Source: Candidatus Binatia bacterium
GTDB lineage: Bacteria; Desulfobacterota; Binatia; HRBIN30; BPIQ01
Length of the DNA: 64,000 bases
NCBI GenBank assembly: GCA_026004195.1
Contig: BPIQ01000001.1
Location: 1,478,311-1,542,310, forward strand
Reading direction: 5' to 3'
Both the position numbers and the translations under genes were made by a program. Positions 8,642 through 16,747 of the stretch are shown piece after piece. The notes below the pieces were generated by a model. It ran no database searches. It was not told the DNA's origin and was given only the letters and a program-made list of their open reading frames with translations. Positions within the stretch are counted from its first letter, which is position 1. Each line of letters begins with the position of its first letter.

Positions 8642-9652
8642 ATGAGCGTGGCGACGAACCTCAAGACCCCCGAGGAGCTCCACCGGCAGTTCCGCGCCCT
8701 CGGAGACGAGCACTCGTACGGCCTCGACGCCTGCCGCCGCATCGCGGAGCTCGTGGCGAGAATCCAGGAGCTCAAAAAGGAGCGGAACGCCGTCGTCCTC
8801 TGCCACAACTACCAGAGGCCCGAGATCTTCGAGGTGGCGGACTTCGTCGGCGACTCGCTCGAGCTCGCGCAAAAAGCGGCACAGGTGACGGCGGACGTGA
8901 TCGTCTTCTGCGGCGTGCACTTCATGGCGGAGACGGCCAAGATCCTGAACCCCGAAAAGACGGTCCTCCTGCCGGACATGGGTGCGGGCTGCTCCCTCGC
9001 CGACAGCGTCGACCCGGAAAGCCTGCGAGAGCGGCAGGAAGAGCTCCGCAAGGTCTACCCCGACCTCCAGACCGTGGCCTACGTGAACACGACGGCCGCC
9101 GTGAAAGCGGCCGTGGACGTGTGCTGCACTTCTTCGAACGCGCTCCGGATCGTCGAGGCTCTCCCCACCGAACACGTGCTCTTCGTCCCCGACCGGCACC
9201 TGGGCGAATGGGTCCAGAGCCAGACTTCGAAGACCGTCGTCACCTGGGACGGCAACTGCTACGTCCACCACCAGATCACGCCCGAGAGCATCCGGCGGGT
9301 GCGCGAAGCACTGCCCGAAGCCAAGATTCTCGTCCACCCCGAGTGCCGCTCCGACGTGGCCGCGCTCGCCGACGCGGTACTGAGCACGAGCGGCATGGTC
9401 CGCTACGCCCGCGAAAGCCCGGCCGAAGAGTTCCTGATCGTGACCGAGTGCGGCCTCTCGGACCGCCTCCTCCTCGAGGTGCCGGGGAAGCGGTTTTACA
9501 AGGCGTGCAAGCTCTGCCAGTACATGAAGAAAATCACGCTCGAAAACACGCTCGAGGCACTCGAGAAGATGCAGCACGAAATCGTTCTCGACGAAGAGGT
9601 GCGCGCCGGGGCGGAGCGGGCGCTCCGGCGCATGCTCGAGCTCACGCACTGA
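8642..9652 (+). CDS. nadA: Quinolinate synthase NadA
   Basis: A 336-residue quinolinate synthase, which condenses iminoaspartate with dihydroxyacetone phosphate in de novo NAD synthesis. The three cysteines that hold the catalytic 4Fe-4S cluster sit in their usual motifs: C90 (VIVFCGVHFMAETAKIL), C162 (CCTSSNAL) and C270 (VTECGLSDRL). The substrate-binding signature CHNYQRPEIFEVADFVGDS is at residues ~54-72. The frame is open further upstream, but the ATG at 8642 with a preceding GGGAAGG is the family start and leaves the operator outside the coding region. nadB and nadC are not in the window. It is followed after 11 bases by the NrtR-like regulator, pointing to repression by NAD status. Confidence 0.95.
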   Translation: MSVATNLKTPEELHRQFRALGDEHSYGLDACRRIAELVARIQELKKERNAVVLCHNYQRPEIFEVADFVGDSLELAQKAAQVTADVIVFCGVHFMAETAKILNPEKTVLLPDMGAGCSLADSVDPESLRERQEELRKVYPDLQTVAYVNTTAAVKAAVDVCCTSSNALRIVEALPTEHVLFVPDRHLGEWVQSQTSKTVVTWDGNCYVHHQITPESIRRVREALPEAKILVHPECRSDVAALADAVLSTSGMVRYARESPAEEFLIVTECGLSDRLLLEVPGKRFYKACKLCQYMKKITLENTLEALEKMQHEIVLDEEVRAGAERALRRMLELTH

Positions 9653-9663
9653 GCCCCTCCGGC

Positions 9664-10329
9664 GTGCGGGCCACCGGACACCTCCGGGCCGCCAGAGCGG
9701 CCGTGGACGTGGTGGCGCTGAGTGCGGGGCGCGGATGCCTCGAAACGCTCCTCGTCCGCCAGGGCCCGGGCTGGGCGTTTCCGGGGCGGGTCGTCGCGGC
9801 GGGAGAAAAACTCGAAGAAGTCGCCCTCGAGGTCCTCGCCGCCACCACGGGAGCGAAGCCGCCCTACCTCGAGCAGCTCTTCACGTTCGAGAGCCTCCCC
9901 GGCGATCCGAGGGAAGCCGTCTCGATCGCGTATCTCGCGCTCTTCCCCGCTCCCCTCCCGGCACCTGGCGACGACGGCCGGGAACTCGACGCTCGCTGGG
10001 CGCGCGTGGACTCCCTCCCACGTCTCTCGTTCGGCCACGACCGTCTCGCCGAGATGGCGGTCGCCCGGCTTCGGGGGAAGCTTTCCTACAGCAACATCGC
10101 CTACGGGCTCCTGCCCGAGGAGTTCACGCTCGGCGAGCTGCAGCGCCTCTACGAGGTCGTCCTCGGGCGCACTCTCGACCGGAGGAACTTCCGCCGCAAG
10201 GTCCTCCTTCTCGGCCTTTTGCGCCCGCTCCGCAAACACCGCCGCGGAGCCCACCGCCCCGCGCGTCTCTACGCCTTCCGGCGGCGCGAACCCGCGTTCG
10301 TGGACATTCTTTCCGCCCGCTCCGCTTGA
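9664..10329 (+). CDS. nrtR: NrtR-like Nudix-related transcriptional regulator of NAD synthesis
   Basis: A 221-residue protein with an N-terminal Nudix-fold domain (residues ~10-140; DVVALSAGRGCLETLLVRQG, YLEQLFTF, SIAYLALFP) and a C-terminal winged-helix DNA-binding domain (residues ~150-215; LPEEFTLGELQRLYEVVLGR, NFRRKVL). This is the architecture of NrtR, which senses ADP-ribose. The Nudix box is degenerate (GEKLEEVALEVLAATTG lacks the REUxEE glutamates), so it should bind rather than hydrolyse its ligand. The GTG at 9664 is 11 bases after the nadA stop, so the two are probably cotranscribed and autoregulated through the palindrome at 8596-8616. Confidence 0.88.
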   Translation: MRATGHLRAARAAVDVVALSAGRGCLETLLVRQGPGWAFPGRVVAAGEKLEEVALEVLAATTGAKPPYLEQLFTFESLPGDPREAVSIAYLALFPAPLPAPGDDGRELDARWARVDSLPRLSFGHDRLAEMAVARLRGKLSYSNIAYGLLPEEFTLGELQRLYEVVLGRTLDRRNFRRKVLLLGLLRPLRKHRRGAHRPARLYAFRRREPAFVDILSARSA

Positions 10330-10381
10330 CCCGCGGGGAGTGCTCGGCTCAGGTCCGCCCGTGCGCTAGGGATGCCTTCCC

Positions 10382-11764
10382 GTGGAAGCACCGACCCCCG
10401 TTTTTTCGCTGCCCGACGCGCTGCCCGTGGCGCGGACCGCCTCGGAGCGGAGGCGACTCATCTGGAGTCTCGCCTGGCCCGTGATCCTCACCTTCTCCCT
10501 GGAGTCCATCGTGGCGCTCTGCGACACGCTCATGGTAGGGCAGCTCGGCCCCGTGGCGGTGGCGGGCGTGGGAGTCGGCGTCCAGGTCCTTTTTGCCGTC
10601 GAAGTCGTCATGTTCGCCGTGGGAACGGGCACGCTCGCCGTCGTGGCAAGGCAGTTCGGGGCACGGGAAGTGGTCGAGGCGGAAAAGACCCTCCAGCAAT
10701 CGATCGTGTGCGTCCTGGCCCTCGTGCTTCTCGCCGCGACCCCCGTTTTCCTCCGGGCCCCCGAGGTCGTGGGTGCGTTCGGCGTCGACGATGCGGTGCG
10801 GCACGAGGGAAGCCGCTACGTGCGCGTGGTGCTCGGAGCCGTGCCGCCCGGAGCCGTCCTTTTCGTCGTCTTCTCCGCGCTCCGGGGAGCCGGGGACATG
10901 CGCACGCCGCTTCTGGTCGGCGTGGTCGTGAACCTCGCGAACGTGCTCGGGAACTACGTCTTCATTTTCGGCAAGCTCGGCTTTCCCGCCCTCGGGGTTC
11001 CGGGCTCGGCACTCGGCACCGCTCTGGCCTTCTGGGTAGGCACGGCCCTCGCCCTGTGGCTTCTCGCCCGGGGACGGCTCCGGATCCGTTTGCGCACGCG
11101 CGGCTGGAAGCCCGAACTCGACGCCATCCGACGGCTTCTGCGCGTCGGCGGCCCTTCCGCCGTGGAGCAGGCACTCATGCAGCTCGGGTTTTTTCTCTAC
11201 CTCACGTTCGCGGCTCGTTACGGAACGGCCGCGGTGGCGGCGTACTTCGTGGGAGTGCGGATCCTGGGCCTTTCTTTCCTTCCCGGCTTCGGCTTCGGTG
11301 CGGCGGCCGCGAGCCTCGTGGGACAGAACCTGGGCGCGGGAAGACCCGACGAAGCCGAACGTTACGCGTGGGAGGCGAACCGGCTCGCCGTCCTTCTCAT
11401 GACAGCCGGCGGCGTGCTCATCTACGCGGCCGCAAGACCCGTCGCGCGTCTTTTCGTCGACGAGCCCGAAGTGGTCGAAGCGACCGTGGGCTTCATCCAC
11501 GTGCTCGCGGCTTGCCAGCCGCTCATGGCCGTCGACTTCACGCTCGGGGGCGCTCTCCGCGGCGCGGGCGACACGCGTTTTCCTCTCGTCGCGGTCCTCG
11601 TCGGCTTCTACCTCTGCCGGCTCGGGATGGCCTACGTGGTGACGTTCTGGGTCGAGGCTTCGCTCCCCTGGCTCTGGCGGGCGCTCTTCGGCGACTATTC
11701 GGCGCGGTGCGCGCTCAAGGCCTGGCGCTTCCGCTCGAACTCCTGGAAAGAAGTGCGGGTCTAG
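10382..11764 (+). CDS. MATE family multidrug/cation antiporter
   Basis: A 460-residue inner-membrane protein with about twelve hydrophobic segments and the two-fold repeated MATE organisation. Residues ~30-200 hold the first bundle (LAWPVILTFSLESIVALCDTLMVGQLG is the hallmark first helix) and residues ~240-440 the second (LRVGGPSAVEQALMQLGFFLY). It would export drugs or metabolites in exchange for protons or sodium. The GTG start follows the nrtR stop by about 50 bases. The 3' end converges with the oxidoreductase gene and the stop codons of the two genes interlock within a CTAG. Confidence 0.9.
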   Translation: MEAPTPVFSLPDALPVARTASERRRLIWSLAWPVILTFSLESIVALCDTLMVGQLGPVAVAGVGVGVQVLFAVEVVMFAVGTGTLAVVARQFGAREVVEAEKTLQQSIVCVLALVLLAATPVFLRAPEVVGAFGVDDAVRHEGSRYVRVVLGAVPPGAVLFVVFSALRGAGDMRTPLLVGVVVNLANVLGNYVFIFGKLGFPALGVPGSALGTALAFWVGTALALWLLARGRLRIRLRTRGWKPELDAIRRLLRVGGPSAVEQALMQLGFFLYLTFAARYGTAAVAAYFVGVRILGLSFLPGFGFGAAAASLVGQNLGAGRPDEAERYAWEANRLAVLLMTAGGVLIYAAARPVARLFVDEPEVVEATVGFIHVLAACQPLMAVDFTLGGALRGAGDTRFPLVAVLVGFYLCRLGMAYVVTFWVEASLPWLWRALFGDYSARCALKAWRFRSNSWKEVRV

Positions 11765-12852
11765 AGGGGATCGGAAGGCACCTCGACCTCGCGGCCCTTT
11801 TCGGCGGATTCGTAGAAAAGCTCGACCCAGCTCTGGGCTCGCGCCCCTTCCCGCAAAGAGGGCTCGGCCGGGCGGTCGGCGAGGAGCGCTTCTACGAACG
11901 AGAGATCCTGCAGCGCGTAGGGAACCGTGAGCCAGCGAGCAAGGGGGTGCGCCTCGCGACCGAGCGCGGAAAGGAATCGCCGTTCGACCTCCGAGGCTTC
12001 GACGGTCGTCTCGGGCTCGTCGCCGAGCTGGACCTGGACGGGGCCCAGCATGTCGGAGTCCGTGGAAAGGAAGGCTTTCTCCCAGAAGACCTCGAGCCTG
12101 CGGTTCGAGTGGCGCAGGGCCATGTCGTGCCAGAGACTCAGGAGCTGGGCGCGGAGGCCGGAGCGAAACTCGATCTCGGCCGCCACGTGGTCTTCGATGC
12201 CCGGGTGACCCGCGTGGTTCACCTTCCAGGCACGCACACGTGCCATGGGCCCGAAAAGCCACACGAGAAGGTCGATGTCGTGGACGCTGTGTTCGACGAG
12301 CGTCCCGCCGGCCGTGAGCGAGCGGTCCTTGCGCCAACCGCTCGCGTGAAGCCCGCGGACGGGAAAGCACTGGTCGTCACGGAAAACGACGGCGAGCGGG
12401 CGCCCGAGGTCCGTGCGCTGCGCGTAGCTCCGCACGAGGTGGTAGACGGGGGAAAACCGGAGGACGAGCCCGGTCTGCCCCGTGACCCCCGCCTCCTCGA
12501 CGGCGCGCGCCATCTCCCAGGCTTGGGCGGCCGACATCCCCAGCGGCTTTTCGCAGAAGACGTGCCGCCGCGTTTCGGCCGCACGGAAGACCGCCTCGGC
12601 GTGGAAGCTCGTCGGCGTGCAGACGAAGACGGTGTTCACCTCGCGGTCGTCGAAAAGGGACTTTCCGTCCGGGTGCGCCCGCTCGAACCGAAACTGCTCG
12701 ACGAAGGCCCGCGCCTTTTCCGGCACGACGTCGGTCACGGCCACGAGACGGATTTTCTCTTGCCCGAGTGCCTCGCGGATCTGCGCCAGGACCGCCGCGT
12801 GGACCTGCCCGATGAGACCGGCACCGAGGAGACCGATGCGAACCTGCTCCAT
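11761..12852 (-). CDS. Gfo/Idh/MocA-family oxidoreductase
   Basis: A 363-residue NAD(P)-dependent oxidoreductase. The N-terminal Rossmann domain has GLLGAGLIGQVHAA (residues ~7-20) and the family EKP motif (residues 101-103, HVFCEKPLGMS). The C-terminal domain carries GGTLVEHSVHDIDLLVWLFG, containing the conserved Asp and His of sugar-active members. The substrate is probably a sugar, inositol or sugar-nucleotide derivative, but no pathway genes are adjacent. It overlaps the MATE stop by four bases and faces a small gene across ~147 bases. Confidence 0.88.
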   Translation of the reverse strand: MEQVRIGLLGAGLIGQVHAAVLAQIREALGQEKIRLVAVTDVVPEKARAFVEQFRFERAHPDGKSLFDDREVNTVFVCTPTSFHAEAVFRAAETRRHVFCEKPLGMSAAQAWEMARAVEEAGVTGQTGLVLRFSPVYHLVRSYAQRTDLGRPLAVVFRDDQCFPVRGLHASGWRKDRSLTAGGTLVEHSVHDIDLLVWLFGPMARVRAWKVNHAGHPGIEDHVAAEIEFRSGLRAQLLSLWHDMALRHSNRRLEVFWEKAFLSTDSDMLGPVQVQLGDEPETTVEASEVERRFLSALGREAHPLARWLTVPYALQDLSFVEALLADRPAEPSLREGARAQSWVELFYESAEKGREVEVPSDPL

Positions 12853-12999
12853 CGTGGCGAGCTGCTAGCACAGGGCGGCAGCTCCACCAAGGGTCCCGTT
12901 CGCCCCTCCCGAGGGCGCGCCTGGATTCCCCGCACCCACACGGCTACAGCACCCCCGAGAGTGGCCTACCCTCCCGGATGCATACGATGACGGAAGTTC

Positions 13000-13221
13000 G
13001 TGATCTGCATCGAGAACGAAGGGAATCGAGCGAGCCTGATCGTCGGGAAGGTCTATCCCAGACTTGCCGACCCGGACGCCGAGGCACACGGTATGATCCG
13101 GATCGTGGACGAGGATCGATCACAACCCGATGGTTACCTCTACCCCGCGTCGATGTTCGTCCCGGTAGAGCTTCCGGAAGAGGCGAAACGGGCTATTCTG
13201 GCGCCAGAAAAACTCGGATGA
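13000..13221 (+). CDS. Conserved small hypothetical protein
   Basis: A 73-residue acidic protein (VGKVYPRLADPDAEAHGMIRI ... YLYPASMFVPVELPEE). I recall similar short proteins with the YLYPASxFxPxEL ending as common conserved hypotheticals in bacteria. A TGA lies in frame four codons upstream, so the GTG at 13000 is the earliest possible start. It ends six bases from the convergent acyl-CoA dehydrogenase. Function unknown. Confidence 0.6.
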   Translation: MICIENEGNRASLIVGKVYPRLADPDAEAHGMIRIVDEDRSQPDGYLYPASMFVPVELPEEAKRAILAPEKLG

Positions 13222-13227
13222 CTACCC

Positions 13228-14448
13228 TCAGTTCAGCTCGCGGCTCGAGTAGCCGAAGATCCTCCGAGCGACGATGAGCAGATTGATCTGCTGCGTGCCC
13301 TCGAAGATGTCGTTGATCTTCGCGTCCCGCATCCACTTCTCGAGGAGATACTTCCGCGAGTAGCCGAGCGGGCCCAGAATCTCGACGGCCTTCTGCGTGA
13401 CCCGGGTCACGGCCAGACCCGCTTTCGCTTTGCACATCGACGCCTCGAGGTTGTTCCGCATGCCGCGATCCATCATCCAGGCGGCCCGCCAGGTGAGAAG
13501 GCGCGCCGCCTGGAGGTTGGCCTCCATGTCCATGAAATCGCGCTCGACGGCCGTGAGCTTCGTGGGCGGTGTGCCGTAGCGGATGCGAATTCCGGCCTTC
13601 TCGAGAGCTTCGCGCGTGAAATCGAGGGCGGCACGTCCCACGCCGATCGCACTCGCCGCCACGACGGGCCGCGTGGCGTCGAAGGTCGCCATGGCCCCCT
13701 TGAAGCCTTCCTTGCGCTCCTTTTCGACCTCGGGGCTTCCGAGAATGTTGTCGAGCGGGATCCGGCAATCTTCGAAGACGAGCGTCGCGGTGTCGGAGAC
13801 GCGGATGCCGAGCTTTTTCTCGACCTTGGTGACCTTCATGCCCGGGGTGTGGTGGTCGACGACGAAGGCCTTGATGCCCGCGCGTCCCGCCGACCGGTCG
13901 ACCGTGGCCCAGACGACGACGAAGCCTTCGGACTTCTCGGCGGCCATGAGACCCGAGGTGCAGAAGATCTTCGTCCCGTTGAGAACCCAGTGGTCCCCGT
14001 CCCGCACGGCCGTGGTCGTGATCGCCGCCGTGTCGGAACCGCATCCGGGCTCCGTGATCGCCATGGCACCCCACTTGGGCTCGCCCTCGCGGAAGCGGGC
14101 GAGAAAGCGCTGCTTCTGCTCCGGCGTGCCCGCCGCCGCGACGGCGGCGCCGCCCAGCCCCGCGTTCGGGATGCTCAGGTAAAGCCCCGCGTCGCCCCAG
14201 GAGAGCTCCTCGGTCGAAACGACCGAAGCGAGATGTCGCGTGCCTCGGGCTTCCCGCAGGGCGCCGTCGGCCTCGCCGGTGATCGTCGTCCCCTTCGAGA
14301 TTTCCCACATCATGCGGAGGAACTCCCACGGCTTTTCGTGCTCGCGCTCGTCGTACTCGCGCGAGATGGGACGCATGTGCTCCGTGGCGAGAGCGTGGAT
14401 CGCCTCGCGCAGCCGCACGATGTTTTCCGGAAGTTCGAAATCGATCAT
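13228..14448 (-). CDS. Acyl-CoA dehydrogenase (first of pair)
   Basis: A 406-residue FAD-dependent acyl-CoA dehydrogenase, oxidising an acyl-CoA to its 2-enoyl-CoA and passing electrons to ETF. The N-terminal helical domain leads to the FAD-binding motif AITEPGCGSDTAAI (residues ~130-145). The C-terminal helical domain ends with the catalytic-glutamate region DAKINDIFEGTQQINLLI, as in short- and medium-chain enzymes. It is the third gene of the leftward TetR-ACAD-ACAD unit, 16 bases after the preceding dehydrogenase. Chain length or substrate cannot be read from the sequence. Confidence 0.92.
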   Translation of the reverse strand: MIDFELPENIVRLREAIHALATEHMRPISREYDEREHEKPWEFLRMMWEISKGTTITGEADGALREARGTRHLASVVSTEELSWGDAGLYLSIPNAGLGGAAVAAAGTPEQKQRFLARFREGEPKWGAMAITEPGCGSDTAAITTTAVRDGDHWVLNGTKIFCTSGLMAAEKSEGFVVVWATVDRSAGRAGIKAFVVDHHTPGMKVTKVEKKLGIRVSDTATLVFEDCRIPLDNILGSPEVEKERKEGFKGAMATFDATRPVVAASAIGVGRAALDFTREALEKAGIRIRYGTPPTKLTAVERDFMDMEANLQAARLLTWRAAWMMDRGMRNNLEASMCKAKAGLAVTRVTQKAVEILGPLGYSRKYLLEKWMRDAKINDIFEGTQQINLLIVARRIFGYSSRELN

Positions 14449-14464
14449 CTTCGCACCTCCTGCC

Positions 14465-15568
14465 TCACACGATGGCCAGTCCCTCGAAAGTAGCGAATCC
14501 GCGCGCGTTGCGGAGCCACATCTCGACGGGATGGTCGCGGATGTAGCCGTGTCCGCCCAGGACCTGCACGGCGTTGTCGGTGATCTCGAGCGCCCTCTCG
14601 GCCGCGTACTGTTTGGCGAGCACGGCCTCGCGGGTCGCGTCTTCGCCCCGGTCGAGCTTCCAGGCGGCCTCCCAGACCAGAAGCCGCGTCGCGTCGATCT
14701 CGATGGCCATCTCCGCCACCATGAACGCGATCGCCTGCTTTTGCGCGATCGCCACGCCGAAGGCCTTCCGTTCCTTCGCGTAGTCGCGCGCGTACTCGAA
14801 AGCCGCGCGGCTCACGCCCACGGCGAGCGCCGCGAGCGCCACCCGCGAGCGGTCGAGAAGCCGGCGCACACCGGCCTCTCCGGTCTCGAGCCGCGCCTCG
14901 GCCGGAAGCCGCACGTCGGAAAGACGAACCTCGAAGGTCCGAAGGCCCTTGATCCCCATGTTCTTCTCGCGTTCGAGGATTTCCACGCCCGGGGTTCCCC
15001 GACGCACGAGAAAAACGCCGACGTTCTCGAGGCCCGGCCCGCCCGTTCGCGCGTAGACCAGCATGTGCTCGGCTTCGTCCGCCAGCGGAACGAAGCACTT
15101 GTGCCCCCGCAGGATCCAGCCGCCGTTTTTCTTCTCGGCCACGGTTTCCATCTCGGCCGGGTCGAAACCGAAGCGCGGCTCGACCAGAGCTGCCGTGGCA
15201 GCGCGGAAGTTCTCCCCGGTGTACGTGGGAAGCACTTCCCGCTTCTGCGCTTCCGTACCGAACTCGAGAAGCGGCACGGTGACCAGCGAGGGCGCCAGGA
15301 TGTGGAGCGCGATCGAGAGGTCGCCCCAGCCCAGCTCCTCGGCCACGAGCGCGCCCGTCACCGCGGAAAGCTCGTTTCCGAAGCCGCCGTAGGCTTCCGG
15401 CACCGTCCCCTGCACGAGTCCGAGCCCCCAGGCTTGCTCGACGAGGGCTGCGGGGATCTCCCCTGTCTCGTCCGCATCGCGGGCCCGGGGCCGAATCTGT
15501 TCGCGGGCGAAGGAACGGACCGTTTCCTGGACGAGTTTCTGGTCTTCACTCGGTTCGAAGCCGACCAT
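14465..15568 (-). CDS. Acyl-CoA dehydrogenase (second of pair, short C-terminus)
   Basis: A 367-residue acyl-CoA dehydrogenase. The start at 15568 (MVGFEPSEDQKLVQETVRSF) is the family start; a longer frame exists but its extra 53 residues are the out-of-frame shadow of the TetR gene. The flavin-binding loop diverges (LVEPRFGFDPAEME replaces TEPxxGSD). The enzyme stops immediately after the catalytic-Glu-like ATFEGLAIV, lacking the usual TxxIQRLIIAR tail, so it may act as a non-catalytic or heteromeric partner of the downstream dehydrogenase. It overlaps the end of the TetR frame by 23 bases. Confidence 0.88.
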   Translation of the reverse strand: MVGFEPSEDQKLVQETVRSFAREQIRPRARDADETGEIPAALVEQAWGLGLVQGTVPEAYGGFGNELSAVTGALVAEELGWGDLSIALHILAPSLVTVPLLEFGTEAQKREVLPTYTGENFRAATAALVEPRFGFDPAEMETVAEKKNGGWILRGHKCFVPLADEAEHMLVYARTGGPGLENVGVFLVRRGTPGVEILEREKNMGIKGLRTFEVRLSDVRLPAEARLETGEAGVRRLLDRSRVALAALAVGVSRAAFEYARDYAKERKAFGVAIAQKQAIAFMVAEMAIEIDATRLLVWEAAWKLDRGEDATREAVLAKQYAAERALEITDNAVQVLGGHGYIRDHPVEMWLRNARGFATFEGLAIV

Positions 15569-16197
15569 GACGATCTCCTCGGACCCCGCGGCCGGGCTTC
15601 TCGACGAGTCCTTCGACGTAGTGGTCGACGAACCTCTCGAGGGCCGTCTCCAGCCCGAAAGCCCCGGGGTCCTGGTAGTACTGGATTTCGAGTCCCATGA
15701 CGCCCCCGGCGAAAATGCCCGCCGCAAGCTCCGGGTCCACTTCGCGCCGGAACTTCCCGTCGCGCTGTCCCTGCCGCACGAGCCCGGCGAGAAAAGCCCG
15801 GAAGCGTTTCATCATCTTTCGGAACTCGCCCGCGATCCTCGCGTTGGTTGCGAGGGTCTCCACCATGAGCGTCACGATGAAGCGCCGGTGGTTGCTCCGC
15901 GTCGCCTGCTCGGCGCACGCGGAGGCCACCTGCCGAAGCGCCTCGACCGCGTCGCGAGTCCCGGCGACGTCGCTCGCCACTTTCTTTTCGAACTGCGAGA
16001 CACGATCGCGAACGGCCTGCGAGAAGCAGGTCCTCCTTGTCCCGGAAGTGGTAGTAGAGGGCGCCCTTGGTCACGCCGGCGGCCTTGGCGATGCGATCGA
16101 TGGAGGTCGCCCGATAGCCCAGACGAGCGAAGCAATCGATCGCGGCTCGCATGACGGCCTTCCGGCCCTCGTCTCTCCGAGGGGCGAGGGTGGACAT
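15546..16197 (-). CDS. TetR-family regulator, frameshifted
   Basis: A repressor of the TetR family, interrupted by one frameshift in this sequence. The N-terminal helix-turn-helix is intact from the ATG at 16197 (FARLGYRATSIDRIAKAAGV, TKGALYYHFRDKEDLL). The ligand-binding domain continues in another frame (QAVRDRVSQFEKKV through HGRLRTE, ending at 15546). Removing one base between 16021 and 16030 restores a ~216-residue protein of normal length. It is the first gene of an operon with two acyl-CoA dehydrogenases and has a perfect palindrome over its start, so it probably represses this operon until an acyl-CoA is sensed. Confidence 0.8.
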
Positions 16198-16212
16198 ACT
16201 GAACGTTCAGTA
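16197..16212. promoter_or_regulatory. Perfect 16-bp palindrome, probable TetR operator
   Basis: TACTGAACGTTCAGTA is a perfect 16-base palindrome directly abutting and sharing one base with the ATG of the TetR gene. Its position at the head of the TetR/acyl-CoA dehydrogenase operon suggests autorepression. No second copy was noticed in the window. Confidence 0.7.
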
Positions 16213-16277
16213 CGTTCCCGCCGCGCTCGTGTCAATCGAGGGGCGAGACTCGGGACCACCCGGTATCCCGGGGGAGA

Positions 16278-16622
16278 CTACGGGCCACTCAGGGGGGTGA
16301 GCAGTCCTTCTTCGGCGAGCCTCCTCAGTATCTCCGCCCGGAACCGGGGCAGCGACTGCTGCATCCAGTCGCGACCCGCCCGGTGCCCTTCGGCCATCAG
16401 GGCAGGCGCGACCGAAATCGTCTTCTGTCCCAGCGGGCTACGGTAAAACGCGAGAAGCCCGCGGATCTCCTCGTGGGTGAAAGGCCCCGAGGCCCGGGTC
16501 GAGGGAAACGTTTCGGGCCGTTGCTTCTCCCCCCTTCAGAACCAGGCCGGGCTGCTCAAAAGAGCGAGAAGAAGGAGGGTCGCGGCCCAGATAGGCCAGG
16601 CCTTTCGCGCGTGAACCGTCAT
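16278..16622 (-). pseudogene. Broken DUF2059 secreted protein gene
   Basis: The ATG at 16622 begins a clear signal peptide (HARKAWPIWAATLLLLALLSS), but a TGA follows at codon 29. In the same frame the sequence then continues with the C-terminal helices of a DUF2059 domain (GPFTHEEIRGLLAFYRSPLGQK, SLPRFRAEILRRLAEEG) to a TAG at 16278. The N-terminal half of the usual mature region is missing. This is best read as a remnant with an internal deletion plus an in-frame stop; the stop could also come from paired frameshifts. DUF2059 proteins are small periplasmic proteins of unknown function. Confidence 0.6.
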
Positions 16623-16747
16623 GGTACCCCGTTGCCCCAGCAACTTCCGTTCCCGCCCGAGGGCTGCCCCGGGGGGCCGCCGAGACGTTCCCGAGACCGC
16701 CTCGGAGCGTCACGGACCGGTTCGGGGTCGTTCTCGGAGTGGCACGC

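Noticed and set aside
13890-13910. Another copy of the CKACCG-NN-CGGTMG operator inside the acyl-CoA dehydrogenase gene
   Set aside because: CGACCGGTCGACCG has only the left arm correct and lies inside coding sequence far from a start.
16530-16545. Selenocysteine read-through at the DUF2059 TGA
   Set aside because: No selenocysteine insertion hairpin is apparent, the TGA is just after the signal peptide, and half of the domain is missing anyway.
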